This document shows, one piece after another, positions 1 through 12,459 of a stretch of DNA of 64,000 bases. Position numbers and translations under genes: made by a program. Below the pieces are notes generated by a model. It did not search any database. It was not told where the DNA came from and saw only the letters and a program-made list of their open reading frames with translations. Location: assembly GCA_949318235.1 (NCBI GenBank), contig OX439137.1:16283990-16347989 (forward strand). Reading direction: 5' to 3'. This stretch comes from Ecdyonurus torrentis (taxonomy: Eukaryota > Arthropoda > Insecta > Ephemeroptera > Heptageniidae). Within the stretch, counting starts at the first letter, position 1. Every line of letters starts with the position of its first letter.

Positions 1-195
1 AGAAGAAATAATGAAACAATCAGTCAACCTAGTTTTGATTTGCCGCCTATTTGGATTCCACTTATAGATTCATGTAAAAAGACTGTACCACGTGATCGTG
101 CAGGTGAAAATGTAAACAATAAAATAACACCTGACGAGGACGAGCCACTCCCCCCGTTGCGGAGGTCGGCGCGCCTCGTGAGCAAGAGTCAGTAA
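1..195 (+). pseudogene. C-terminal end of a Penelope-like element ORF (partial)
   Basis: The reading frame is open from the window edge to a TAA at 193-195. It aligns closely, with substitutions, to the last 65 codons of the Penelope-like ORF at 23282-24012, sharing PPIWIPLIDS, VPRDR and the terminal RRSARLVSKSQ. This part lies downstream of the GIY-YIG endonuclease domain and has no known catalytic role. The rest of the element is outside the window, so whether it is intact is unknown. Confidence 0.8.
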
Positions 196-438
196 GCAGA
201 AGAAGAGTGCAGACACTGTATGTTTCTACATACGCACTCGAAAACGTTACAATTTGGTGTAAATATAACATAGCTATGTATATATAATTTTTTTAAAAAC
301 TGTGAATTGAGTCTTTTTACTAACTTATATATAAGTGATAATTTTTTATGGTGTTGTGTGTTATTTTTTATCGTCAAAACAAGCAGCGAGTGAAAGCCCA
401 GGGTCTTATAGAAGGTAAGACTACAATGAATTTTTATC

Positions 439-440
<2 letters not shown>
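196..440 (+). mobile_element. 3' terminal region of Penelope-like element, ending in (AT)n
   Basis: This noncoding tail matches 24013-24250 downstream of the other plus-strand Penelope-like ORF. Shared blocks include CGAAAACGTTACAATT, ATAACATAGCTATGTATAT and GCAGCGAGTGAAAGCCCAG. A stem-loop directly follows the stop: GAGTGC near 205 pairs with GCACTC near 234, with an inner GTATGT/ACATAC helix. The homology ends where a long (AT)n array begins. Confidence 0.7.
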
Positions 441-479
<39 letters not shown>

Positions 480-486
480 CATATAT

Positions 487-547
<61 letters not shown>

Positions 548-590
548 TATATATATATATATATCAATATATAAATATTGATATTGATAT
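439..590. repeat. (AT)n dinucleotide array
   Basis: Nearly pure AT repeats, interrupted by a few TACATA units, directly follow the Penelope-like tail. The open reading frames here are repeat artefacts. Confidence 0.9.
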
Positions 591-600
591 AAAATATGAT

Positions 601-663
601 ATTTGAGAGCAGTGGAGCGCAAATCCAAAGGTTGTCGGTTCGATTCCGGCCGCTGTCGTTCCT
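601..663 (+). repeat. tRNA-like fragment, probable SINE remnant
   Basis: The segment contains a B-box-like GGTTCGATTCC inside a plausible T-arm (GTCGG, seven-base loop, CCGGC) and an upstream A-box-like AGCAGTGGAGCG. The 5' acceptor strand and a proper D-arm are missing, so it is not a functional tRNA. It is most likely a degraded tRNA-derived SINE or tRNA pseudogene. Confidence 0.4.
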
Positions 664-827
664 TTTAACTGTTTGACTTTATTTGCATTTATATGATTCG
701 TTTCAGATGATGTTATAGTGCAAGATAAATATTTTCAAATATTTATATATTGATACCAATATCGCCATCTCGTGGAGTCTGAACTACACTTATGTGTAGT
801 AAGGAAAACTATATCATTTGAAGTTTA

Positions 828-952
<125 letters not shown>

Positions 953-1060
953 TATAAAAATTAAATTTCGAGCAAGGTGACATGATGAATGAAGAAAATT
1001 TGGTCTTACCTTCTACTTGAAGACCCTGGGCTTTACACTCGCTGATAGTTTATATTAAAT
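953..1060 (-). mobile_element. Penelope-like element terminus, reverse orientation
   Basis: The text GAGCAAGGTGACATGATGA...GGTCTTACCTTCTACTTGAAGACCCTGGGCTTTACACTCGCTG is the reverse complement of the tail at 380-425. It also resembles the left terminus at 21800-21890. With the forward tail it forms an inverted pair separated by AT arrays and the tRNA-like fragment, so 1-1060 looks like two Penelope-like ends facing each other. Confidence 0.6.
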
Positions 1061-1395
1061 TTTAACAAATAAAATTACGTCACTCACTAAAATGTACATA
1101 TTAAAAACTTAATTCACTAATCTTTAAAATTATACATAGCTATGTGTAAATTAAATCATACAAACATAAACGTTTTCGGAAAGCTTCATATAAAATAATG
1201 TGTCGACTTTCCTGGACCATTCTTTTAAAAGAAACATAAGAATCACAATCTTTTATATTATTAGGGAGTGCATAATACATTTATTGTTTATATATTAATG
1301 TAATTATTTTAGCAATAAATAGTTATCTCGTTAGATCCTAAATTACTTTTTATATATCAAATAAATTTCTTTAACCAAAAACTATCCAAAACAAA

Positions 1396-1843
1396 ATAAA
1401 TGGTGCATTACCTTCGTTACGAATAATAACTAATGATAATCACTTTTAAGTTAATGTGAATATCTATAATAACGGAATTTTATCAACTTATAAAGAATAG
1501 CTATTTTAACTTTAAAAAAAAACTAAAATAAATTAAAGCAACTTAAATTAGCAATTTTTAATAATTTGCTAAAATACAAATTAGAAACTTTTTTACAATT
1601 AAAAATAATTAAATTTTTTTTTTGGGGTGTAAAAAAATATATTTCAAATTTACTTGATTTTATTTGAAAATTATAGTGTTTGTTTTATTGCAATGAAATC
1701 ATATAGAAAAAATTATTGGGAAAATATAGTTCTTCTTTTAGCGATTTCCGGTCCAAGTCAATCCCCCACTGCCTTAAAAGTGATTATCTGAAATAAGTTA
1801 ATATTCGTAACTAAAGTAATACACCAATTTTTAGAGTGTATGC
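1396..1843. mobile_element. Inverted-repeat element, ACACTCTAAAAA/GGTGCATTAC family (copy 1)
   Basis: GGTGCATTACCTTCGTTACGAAT near 1401 is mirrored by ATTCGTAACTAAAGTAATACACC near 1803-1831. The same termini bound a second copy at 8640-9595. No coding capacity is visible. A fragment of another family (the one at 35864-36260) lies inside at about 1590-1795. The segment 1061-1395 before it is AT-rich with nothing recognisable. Confidence 0.6.
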
Positions 1844-1920
1844 TATTTAAATTTCAGTATCAACTCAGTAAGCATCTGTTTTATGAGTGTTTGATTTTCG
1901 TTTGATTTGTAATTTTAAAT

Positions 1921-2308
1921 CCCTTGTCAACTTACTTTTTTATCATTTAGAATACTAGACTGATAATTACCATACCTTATTATCCATGAATTAGACACCA
2001 ACACGTTGATTTTGTTTTTGTTTTTTTACCATTTTTTTAATTTGACATTTATTTCACGCATCTGACGTCACAAAGTACCGCCACCAATCACAATCCCCGC
2101 TCTGGTCACGTGATAAATTTAAGCCCCTCCCTCAATTTCTTTACCCCTATCACAGCCCCATTGGTACATTGTGACGTCAGATACGTGACATAACCGTTAA
2201 AATAAAAATAAATACGAAATCAACATGTTGGTGTCTAATTCATGGAAAATAAGGTATAGTAATTATCAATCTAGTATTCTAAATAATAAAAAAGTAAGTT
2301 GACAAGGG
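1921..2308. mobile_element. Foldback element (copy 1), arms carry TGACGTCA
   Basis: The ends CCCTTGTCAACTTAC and GTAAGTTGACAAGGG are perfect reverse complements, and near-complementarity continues inward for about 160 bases through AATTAGACACCAACA and a TCTGACGTCACAA site. Other copies lie at 12016-12457 and 42287-42609. It is non-coding and typical of a non-autonomous DNA transposon. Confidence 0.75.
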
Positions 2309-2617
2309 CTTTAATATTTTTTCCTGTCTCATAATTATAACATAATATTAAAATGACACCTAAGCACTATAAATTACAATACTTAGCAATAATAATATAT
2401 TTTTTAAATAACTATTACGCAAAAGGAAACACTAAACATAAAAAAAGCGGAAACAACGAAGGTTATAATAAAAATGAAATACCTGTCAAATTTTTTGTCT
2501 GTGTATATAATTTATTTATTACACTGCAAAAAAATTATCTTAATTATGTGCAATCAGTAATAATTATCCTTCCGTCTAAAATAATAAATAGATAAATAGA
2601 CCACTTGCAGCATGTAC

Positions 2618-2805
2618 GCAAATAATACGTAATAATGCTAGCTCAATTTCAACATAATTTGTTCAGTATAGCACAATTCATGCTATATTGATTAATAACT
2701 ATGTTACATAGCATAAATATTATATTGTACAGCATAATTATTTATGCTGTTCTAATTTATCATCATTTATGCTATAACGACCTAAAAACAGCATAAATTT
2801 AGTAA
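2618..2805. repeat. GCTAGCTC/AGCATAA palindromic repeat (copy 1)
   Basis: An AT-rich repeat full of AGCATAA and TTATGCT units, starting near ATAATGCTAGCTCAATTTC. Related copies lie at about 18180-18368, 21135-21255, 39735-39848 and 41360-41562. It is self-complementary and non-coding. Confidence 0.6.
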
Positions 2806-2934
2806 TTTATTTTTGGACTCTCCTACTTCGTTTAGGATTTTTTTTTTTTTTTTTTTTTTTTTTCAGGATTTAGGATTTTTAGGAATTTGAATTTTTGTGG
2901 CATAAGTTTAGTGTAAAAAATTAAGAGAATGTTT

Positions 2935-3299
2935 TTTAAAGCAGGAAATCAGGTACTGCAGAATTTATTGACTAACAAATTATAAAGAAAAAAACATTTG
3001 AAAATTTGCACAGTGATAGATTAGGATATGGTATCTTAAAAAAATTAAAAATGTAAAAAAGTGGGTTATGGGCTTATTATTATTATTATTATTATTATTA
3101 AAAAATGGGCCACCATGCTAGATTTTTAAATTAGGATGTTTTAAAGTTTTATAGTCCCATGTTAATTTCAATCATTATTTTCTCTATTATAATCTGATGG
3201 TCACGGGTTGTGAAAATTTTATCATAGGTAGCTGTTACTGTTAACTTTCAAATTACATTATAAAGTTTGTCAGTTTTCTATTGCAACATTGTTTTTATG

Positions 3300-3300
<1 letters not shown>
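2935..3300 (+). repeat. AATCAGGTACTGC repeat (copy 1)
   Basis: A dispersed repeat starting near AAATCAGGTACTGCAG and containing TTTTGCACAGTGATA, TTTTAGTCCCAT, GATGGTCACGGGTT and ATAGGTAGCTGTTACTGTTAA. Other copies lie at 52037-52400, 52690-53080 (inverted) and 63004-63350. No protein is encoded. Confidence 0.65.
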
Positions 3301-4560
<1,260 letters not shown>

Positions 4561-4611
4561 TATGATATAAATAATTTTGTTAATAAAAATCATTTTTAAA
4601 TTTGCAAAATA

Positions 4612-4617
4612 TTTAAT
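4612..4617 (-). promoter_or_regulatory. Candidate poly(A) signal of gene C (ATTAAA)
   Basis: On the minus strand ATTAAA lies about 25 bases after the gene C stop codon. It is the common variant of AATAAA. No canonical AATAAA is nearer. Confidence 0.35.
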
Positions 4618-4641
4618 GAGAATATTAGAGAGAAAAAATGA

Positions 4642-7600
4642 CTATCGTCTTCCGCCCATACCACCCAAGAAACCGTTCACCAGTGAGTCTAAATTGAGTG
4701 GATCTACTGGCGTGGTTATGGTTTCTTCTGCCTTATCAATCTCAGCAAACATGGCATCCATGTCAATGCCTTCTTCAGTGGTGGTAGCTACTGTTGTGGT
4801 TGTTGTGGCCTTAGTGGTCGTTTTTGTGGTGGCCTTGACGGTAGTGGTAGTAGCCGACTTGGCGCCCATGTTGGCACTTACTTTCACAGGAGCTGAAATA
4901 TCAAGGATCTTACTGCCTGCCATCATACCTTTTTTATGTGAAGTTAATACTTATATAGTCATTTAATTAGTTTGTGACATTTATAACAATGTTAACAAAA
5001 TACTACGATACCTTTCGTAGTTACTACTGCCTTTGCTGCAGCCTTAGTTGTCGGCTTTGTTGTTGTTGCTGCACCTGCTTTGGTCGTAGCTTTGGTGGTC
5101 GTGGTTACCGCGGCTGCTTTCTTAGCTGTTGGTGCAGAAAATTAACAATCCATTAAATAACTGTAACATGACTTCCTTCCTTCCTTCCTTCCTTCCTTCC
5201 TTCCTTCCTTCCTTCCTTCCTTCCTTCCTTCCTTCCTTCCTTCCTTCCTTCCTTCCTTCCTTCCTTCCTTCCTTCCTTCCTTCCTTCCTTCCTTCCTTCC
5301 TTCCTTCCTTCCTTCCTTCCTTCCTTCCTTCCTTCCTTCCTTCCTTCCTTCCTTCCTTCTTCCTTCCTTCCTTCCTTCCTTCCTTCCTTCCTTCCTTCCT
5401 TCCTTCCTTCCTTCCTTCCTTCCTTCCTTCCTTCCTTCCTTCCTTCCTTCCTTCCTTCCTTCCTTCCTTCCTTCCTTCCTTCCTTCCTTCCTTCCTTCCT
5501 TCCTTCCTTCCTTCCTTCCTTCCTTCCTTCCTTCCTTCCTTCCTTCCTTCCTTCCTTCCTTCCTTCCTTCCTTCCTTCCTTCCTTCCTTCCTTCCTTCCT
5601 TCCTTCCTTCCTTCCTTCCTTCCTTCCTTCCTTCCTTCCTTCCTTCCTTCCTTCCTTCCTTCCTTCCTTCCTTCCTTCCTTCTTCCTTCCTTCTTCCTTC
5701 CTTCCTTCCTTCCTTCCTTCCTTCCTTCCTTCCTTCCTTCCTTCCTTCCTTCCTTCCTTCCTTCCTTCCTTCCTTCCTTCCTTCCTTCCTTCCTTCCTTC
5801 CTTCCTTCCTTCCTTCCTTCCTTCCTTCCTTCCTTCCTTCCTTCCTTCCTTCCTTCCTTCCTTCCTTCCTTCCTTCCTTCCTTCCTTCCTTCCTTCCTTC
5901 CTTCCCTCCTAAACACACACTCTCACACTCTCCTACTTTCCAATATTCAGATACAAAAATGAGGCCGTACTTGTTGCTGTTGTCACTGCTGCTGCTTTTG
6001 TTGCTATTGCTGCAGCTTTGGTGGTAGCCCCTTTAACTGTTGCGGCTGCTTTGTTGTAGTGGCTCCCTTAGCTGTAGTAGCCCCCTTAGCAGTGGCTTTT
6101 GTAATTGCCGCCTTCGTTGTCGCCTTAACAGTAAACAGCAACTTCCTCATCTTCGTCATCATTATTACGTACTTGACGAGATTTCACGAGATTTGACGAG
6201 GCCTTATTGAATGGACTGTGGAACCAATCTAAATACAAAAATATATATATTAATCAATATTTTTGAGATCATTGATGTTGTTAATAGCTTTAATAATTAT
6301 CTAAAGTATATGAGAAAATTAATAATAGCAATGACAAAATTCAAAAATATTTTTATTACTTCTATCTCCCTACAATGATATACAAAACATTGTAGATCAG
6401 CAGATTCTTCTTTAAACAAAACAATGAGAAATGATAGACAGACTTACACACTAAAAAAATGCACAATAATGAGTACTAAATAATAAATATATCGTGCTTC
6501 AAAAAAGTGGAATAATTTTTTTAAGAAAATAGCCCAACAATGAGGTTTGTCCTATGCTGAGCAATGTTAGTCATTACTACAGTATGGCGTTCAAGCGTAT
6601 TAGTTATGACGTCATGTGGATACATCCTATGATTATGGTTTACAGAAAACTTTTTTTTTTTTTTTGAGCCCGAGTTAAGTTTTTAGAAGCTTAAAACTCG
6701 GGTTTAATTTAAAGTTGACTCAAAAAATGAGCTAGATTTTGGAACGCTTCATATTTGAGCTGAAATTTGATAACGAGCACTGTAGCCTATGAGGATAAAG
6801 CTAATTATTTATTACTAAAAATCTAATTTAAAGACAAAATTGAAGAATTAAATTTAAAAAGATAAACAACTGTAAAACCACAACTATATTACTTTCTTGT
6901 GAATTTAAATTATCATTATATGATACAAAAATCGCAATCTTTTTTTCTTTGCATATTTCAAAAATATTTATGTATGGGCTCGTTTTCTACAGTATAATAT
7001 CTAAAAAAGCTCCTTAAAAAAATCCATCCGCGGGCTAGCTTAACTCAAGCCAAAATACTACATAAGATAAGGACACGCTCGGCCTATTTGAGCTACAGTG
7101 AAATTATAATATGAGCGTCTAAGCCAATTAGCGCCCGAGTTGAATATCACGTGTTCCAATAGACCAATCAGCACTGCGCTAACATTATCATGAAACTTAG
7201 CTTGAAAATTAGTGCTGTAGATAATCGCTAAAAATTTCAAAGCTTGTAAACCATAGAGACCATAATAATATAAAATAACATGTGCTTTTTAATGAATAAA
7301 AACAAAATGGGATCTTAAAGTCTGTTGACAAATTTTACCAGAATGTTAATGTAGCCCCACGAAAGAACATAGAAATACTGTAAAGTAAGCAATTTGCGTT
7401 AATATTCATATTTATGACGTCAGAAACATGCAAAAATTAGTATGAAAAAGTTGAGCGGGTTGCATATTTCGAATTTTCTTATCACTGTTACGGAGCTACA
7501 GTTGGTTCAGATGCTACAGAAACCGTTCAAATGCATCCATCGTTTTGATGCGTCAAAAGCTGGGAGTTGCCAGTTTTACGTATCAGAACGTGACCGCATT

Positions 7601-10600
7601 AAAACTATATAAAAAAATGCTCATTTTCTTTACATTGTTGAAACTTTGATTAGCCGTCGACGCGCGTCAACGCACGTCAAATTTATACTTCATATAAATG
7701 ATACTTTAAACTTAAAAAAAAAAAAAAAAAAAAAAAAACTGTGGAAGATTTTGGTTGGGGTGGGAGCTCGTATACCGTTCTAATTAATCAATTTTACATG
7801 TCTAATATAAATAATTACTACAGCAATAGTTAACTTCAGTCTTGGGTTCGAATATCGTAAATACGATAACAATACTATAATGATATTTGATTATCGAAAC
7901 GTTATAGATTAAAGGCATAGAAAACATTGAAACAACATGTTCTAAACACAAAATGGGATCTACAAAACAGATAATATTTTTTACCAGAATGTAAATGTGG
8001 CCCCACAAGAGAGCTTGAAAATACTGTAAAGTATGCAATTTGCGTAAATATTCATGTTTATGACGTCATAAACAGTTTAAAAACTAGTATAAAAATGTTG
8101 TGCGGGTTGCATAAATAAACATTTTCTGATCACTGCTACTGCGCTACAGTTTGGTTTTGAGACTAATTAATGTTATATATGTAAGTCCCATCAAGTGTTT
8201 TGTGATGTAAATGTAAATGTTTTCATGTTGTCTATGCCTTTAACAGTTTTGTAAAAGTTATCGTTAGATTAACAAAAATTGACGATATTATCGTCGCATC
8301 TATAACCATACTTTTTGCTAAAAAAAAATAAGAAAAAATACACAAAAAAAGTAAGAAAAGTGCGCAGAAAATAAGATAATATTACCAAAATTTTTAAAAA
8401 GCATAATATGTAAATGAGGCGGTTTATCATTGAAGGTATAGTACAGTCTTAAAGCAAGTATTTAAAATGTTTTATTCCAATAAAAAATTGTATTATGATT
8501 AAAAGTTATTGCTATCGAAAAACTATCGTTATCGTGGGTGACATTTTAAAAAGTAACGTTATCGTTATCGTTATAGTGTGATACTGGATTATAGTATCGT
8601 TATAGACATTTTGGGTATGGAACCCAAGACTGGTTAACATACACTCTAAAAATTGGTGCATTACTTTAGTTACGAATCCTAACTTATTGAAGATATACAC
8701 TAGAGTACTCTAGAAGGGGGGGAGTATACGCGCACCCTTTGTTGGGGTTTTTTGATCACGAACAATCGCGTAAGTAATGGGAAAAATCGCGATTTTAAAA
8801 CGTCATAACTATTGAACGAAGGAAGTTACAGCATCAAAATTTTCACAAAACAATTTCATTTTATGTCCATTTTATGTCTAAAATTTCAAAACCCTCAGTT
8901 TAATAAAAATTTAATTTTGTTAAGCTTTAAAAATATCATATTTTGAAAATCAATACTTAACGCTCATTATGGCTAATGCGCTCCAACAATGAAAAATAAA
9001 ATATAAACAAACTCAAAAATCTTGTGCTTGCTTGAAAACTACAGCCTTTACGAAAAAGAGAACAAAAGTAAACAGTAAATAACGGTATTTGCGAATTATT
9101 ACGACTTTTGAATTTATGTTATTTTTTTGGCCAAATAATAAAGTTTCATCTGTGAAAGTTTCATAATGTGACAACGTTTTGGTAAAATTTTATGAGTGTT
9201 CAAAATCTAATTTTTTCCCATTACTTACGGTCATTTTCAGAACCAAAAAAACCCCATTTAAATAACATTGACTGACAACAATGAAATTTTTTGGCATACC
9301 AGCCAATCAGATTTGAATTCTTGATTTCAACAACCAATGAAAGGGCTTTAAAAATTCTGCTGGATCGCGTATACTCCCCCCTTCTATAATGCATTTTAGC
9401 AGATTATTAACAATAGCTATTTTAACTCAAAATAGCTTGACAAAACTTAAAACAACTGAAAACATCTTAAATTAGCTATTTTTAATAACTTCCTAAAATG
9501 CATTATTTTAGCTACTCGTAATAACTTAAAAGTGATTATCTTAAGTAAGTTAGTATTCGTAACTAAAGTAATGCACCATTTTTTAGAGTGTATATGTCAT
9601 ATTTTTGCTTACCTAATATATCTGCATCCAGGCCAGTTTTTCTTGCCTCAGTATTGGACGTCGAAAATAACTGAAGTTTATACATTGCAAAACAAAATTA
9701 GTAAATAACAATAATAAAATATATTATATATATATATACAGATTTTCTCAGAAAAAGTTAATTGTGGTATGTACAGCAAGTTTTATTAAAAATTGGACAC
9801 AAAGGATTTTACGTATTTTGACCGCACCAATACGAGTCGATGAACAACAATGAGGAAGGTGAATTGAATTTTTTTTGTTGAGTTTATGATATTTTTGGAA
9901 AGAGCTTTAAAAAATTTTGAGGCGCTATTTTTTCTTAGGACGATTGGAGCATGCGAAGTATTTTTAATTAATTTTTAAAAATCGCCCTAAAAAGACTCTG
10001 ACGTCATCATTCCACTTTTTTCTCGGCAAATACTAATCGTTCGAGGTTCAGTAACCAGTTGAATGAAATGAGCTCGTCCTCAGGATTTCAAAAAACTGGC
10101 TACTGAACCTTCTACGGTCAATACTTTCCGAAATAAATGCCCGATTGATGACGTCAGAGTCTTTTTAGGACGATTTTCAAAAATTAATTAAAAATACTTC
10201 CCATGCTCCAATCGTTTTTAAAAAAAATAGCGCCTCAAAAATTTTTAACGCTCTTTTCAAAAATGCCATAAAAAGTGGGGGTTAAAAAAATTCACCTTCC
10301 TCATAGGTGGTTTACTGCTGCACCTCTCCACCTTTTACTTGACTTGTATCATGTTGATGATCGACTTGGTCAAGACTGGAAACGTGTCATCTAAGCGATG
10401 AGTAAACATCATGCAATCGGGCAAAATATTTGGAACCCCATTTAATCTATCTTCATATATAAAAATAATTAAGTTCATTTATGAAATTTTGTTTTATTAT
10501 GGCACATACTTATCTATAATCAACTTAAAATACTTTGAACTAGCCAAAATAGCAGGTGAAAATAGGAGTCATGATCTTATTTAAAGGCATAGAAAACATG

Positions 10601-11670
10601 AAACAATATGTTCTTTCACACAAAATGGGATCTACAAACTGATGATAATTTTTACCAGAATGTAAATGGGGCCCCACAAAAGAGCGTAAAAAAAAACTGT
10701 AAAGTATGCTATTTGCGTGAAATATTTCTGTTTATGACGTCAGAAACAGGCAGAAACTAGTATAAAAATGTTGTGCAGTTTGCATAAATCAACATTTTCT
10801 GGTCACTGCTACGGCGCTACAGTTGCGTTTTGAGACCTAATAAAGTTATTTATGTAAGTCCCATCAAGTATTTTATGATATAAATGCTAATGTTTTCATG
10901 TTGTCTATGCCTTTAAATTGTATAATTGTTTTTTACAAAACCGTTAAAATTGCACAGATATTATAAAAAATGTGCCTCCAATAGTACGGGGGCTACGCCT
11001 TCTTGAACCCTCATTGAAAGGGGCTTCACCCTGCTAACTCTTCCTCTGCCTAGAACTCTAATCCCGGCATTAGATCTTGTCAACTTCTTCCCCTGCTGTT
11101 AATATTTTAATATTGATTTACACTTAAAAACTATGCCCCATATTAAAGCTATAGACCACATAAAACAACATGTGCTTTTTAATGAATAAACACAAAATGG
11201 GATCTTCAAAACTGATGACAATTTTTACCAGAATGTTAATGTAGCCCCACGAGAGAGCGTAAAAAAACTGTAAAGTATGCAATTTGCATGAAAATTCAAG
11301 TTTATGGCGTCATAAACATGCAAAAATCAGTATGGAAATGTTGTGCGGGTTGCATAAATTGAATTTTCTGATCACTGCTACGGGGCTACTGTTGGGTTTA
11401 GATACAAACTAAAGCTATTTATGTAAATCCCATCAAGTATTTCGTGATATAAATGCTTATGTTTTTCTCTGGTCTATTTCTTTAACATAATATAAGCACA
11501 AATAGCTCTTAAATTGATACAAATTTGGTTTTGGTAGGTTACTAATAATTGGTAACTTAACATATTTACCACAATTCTGGGTTACAAAATTCTATAATTA
11601 ATAAAGACATACCTACCAGAGCTAATTGCACGCTGATTAAAGTTATTGTAAAGACACTGAAATTCTTCAT
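4642..11670 (-). CDS. Gene C: secreted Thr/Ala/Lys-rich protein, five exons, frameshifted exon 3
   Basis: No recognised family. Coding exons on the minus strand are 11617-11670, 9613-9670, 5971-6228, 5012-5125 and 4642-4892. All have GT-AG borders, with intron phases 0, 1, 1, 1. Exon 1 encodes a signal peptide beginning MKNFSVFTITLISVQLAL. An acidic stretch (NNDDEDEE) follows, then long Thr/Ala/Lys low-complexity sequence (for example TTTTKATTK), and an ordered C-terminus with DPLNLDSLVNGFLGG and GGRR. The Thr density suggests O-glycosylation, as in mucin-like secreted proteins (inference). Exon 3 has two compensating single-base shifts: an extra base near 6130 and a missing base near 6052. 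Between them the original frame meets TAA at 6125-6127, while the +1 frame keeps the Thr/Ala/Lys composition. This is either a pseudogene or two sequence errors. Allowing for the shifts, the length is about 244 residues. Confidence 0.65.
5170..5908. repeat. (TTCC)n array in an intron of gene C
   Basis: About 740 bases of TTCC units, with three short phase breaks, lie between exons 4 and 3 of gene C. The long KEGR-type and PSFL-type open frames here are artefacts of the repeat. Confidence 0.97.
7246..7510 (+). mobile_element. TTAA-type MITE, truncated copy
   Basis: It shares ACATGTGCTTTTTAATGAAT, AATGGGATCTT, GTTAATGTAGCCCCACGA, TTTATGACGTCAGAAAC and GGGTTGCAT with the copies at 11143-11485, 24851-25190 and 30662-31004. 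The 3' end is missing. Confidence 0.65.
7909..8243 (+). mobile_element. TTAA-type MITE, complete copy
   Basis: It begins TTAAAGGCATAGAAAACAT and ends ATGTTGTCTATGCCTTTAA, so inverted termini of about 17 bases are flanked by TTAA. A TTAA target duplication is typical of piggyBac-type elements. The interior is non-coding and has a TTTATGACGTCATAAAC site. Confidence 0.75.
8640..9595. mobile_element. Inverted-repeat element (copy 2) interrupted by another element
   Basis: ACACTCTAAAAATTGGTGCA at 8641 is mirrored by GCACCATTTTTTAGAGTGTA at about 9572-9592. Inside lies an element bounded by AGAAGGGGGGGAGTATACGCG (about 8710) and CGCGTATACTCCCCCCTTCT (about 9365-9386). This indicates one transposon inserted in another. 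Confidence 0.7.
9852..10302. mobile_element. Foldback element inserted in a host repeat
   Basis: The left arm starts GAGGAAGGTGAATT and the right arm ends TTCACCTTCCTC. Complementarity runs about 160-200 bases per arm, including AAAAAGACTCTGACGTCATC and its mirror GATGACGTCAGAGTCTTTTT. The flanks (CAAAGGATTTTACGTATTTT before, CTCTCCACCTTTTA after) reappear joined, without the insert, near 30040-30190. Confidence 0.75.
10581..10916 (+). mobile_element. TTAA-type MITE, complete copy
   Basis: The termini TTAAAGGCATAGAAAACATG and CATGTTGTCTATGCCTTTAA are near-perfect inverted repeats bounded by TTAA. The interior carries the TTTATGACGTCAGAAAC block. Confidence 0.8.
11143..11485 (+). mobile_element. 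TTAA-type MITE, second subfamily
   Basis: It runs from TTAAAGCTATAGACCACATA to GGTCTATTTCTTTAA. The interior matches 24851-25190 and 30662-31004 closely. It lies in intron 1 of gene C. Confidence 0.75.
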
Positions 11671-12015
11671 AATTCATATATTTTGCACAAAACTTTAGCA
11701 AAGTGGTCACTGAGAAAAACAAGGGACGAGTAAACTAACAAAACTACGTAATCAAGATTTTTTATTTACAATTAATAAAAAATATATATATCAATAATAC
11801 CTCATTAGCATGATGAGGTAATTTTTTTTTTTAATAAAAAATGTCAAGGATTTTTATTGAAACATCATATTAATTGTTTCCTTTCTAATTAATTATGATA
11901 TTGTTATATACTTTTTATGTTTGTAATTTAATTGTTTTAAATTTTTCAACTCTTCGAATCTTAGTATTTAAATTTTTACTATCAAAATTAATTGGACTTT
12001 AATTTTAGCTTAATG

Positions 12016-12457
12016 TTAAAGCCCTTATGCACTTATTTTTTTATCATTTAGAATACTAGATTGATAATTACCATACCTAATTATCTAGAATTAGACACCA
12101 ACATATTGATTTTGTATTTATTTTCATTTTGACAGTTAAAATAAAACTTATCTGACGTCACAATGTACCGGTGACTGTGATTGGCTAACTTATATCACGT
12201 GACTTGACAGGTGACTGTTATTGGCTGACTCATCAGCGAATCACAGCCACTGGGTCTAGTTACGTGGTAAGTCAGCCAATCACAGTCACCAGTACATTGT
12301 GACGTCAGATAAGTTTTATTTCAACTGTCAAAATTTAAATAAATACAAATAAATACAAAATCAACGTGTTGGTGTCTAATTCATGGATAATAAGGATTGG
12401 TAATTATCAGTCTAGTATTCTAAATGATAAAAAAAATAATTGTATTAGGGCTTTAAA
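12016..12457. mobile_element. Foldback element (copy 2)
   Basis: TAAAGCCCTTATGCACTTA is mirrored by the right end AGGGCTTTA. The interior repeats AATTAGACACCAACA in both orientations, and TCTGACGTCACAA is mirrored by TTGTGACGTCAGA. The centre is rich in the palindromic motif GTGACTGTGATTGGCT. Confidence 0.7.
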
Positions 12458-12459
12458 GA

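Larger units (their letters stand above)
6229..9612. other. Gene C intron 2: nested transposon copies
   Basis: This intron contains no further exon that I can support. It holds a degraded TATAGGGTGTATGC-family element (about 6250-6640), sequence inverted relative to part of 32990-33130 (about 7060-7200), and two TTAA-bounded elements (7246-7510 partial, 7909-8243). It also holds a nested pair of inverted-repeat elements (8640-9595 containing 8710-9388). Confidence 0.6.

Noticed and set aside
601..663. Functional tRNA gene
   Set aside because: B-box and T-arm are good, but the acceptor strand and D-arm do not pair.
4642..4926. Start of the minus-strand frame at MMAGSK as a true N-terminus
   Set aside because: A TATTTCAG acceptor at 4893-4900 with matching phase shows that the preceding residues are intron.
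4577..4966. Plus-strand 129-residue frame rich in Val
   Set aside because: Antisense shadow of gene C exon 5, whose minus-strand frame joins four other exons in phase.
5122..5962. Long open frames of KEGR/PSFL repeats
   Set aside because: They are translations of the (TTCC)n intronic array, open in several frames on both strands.
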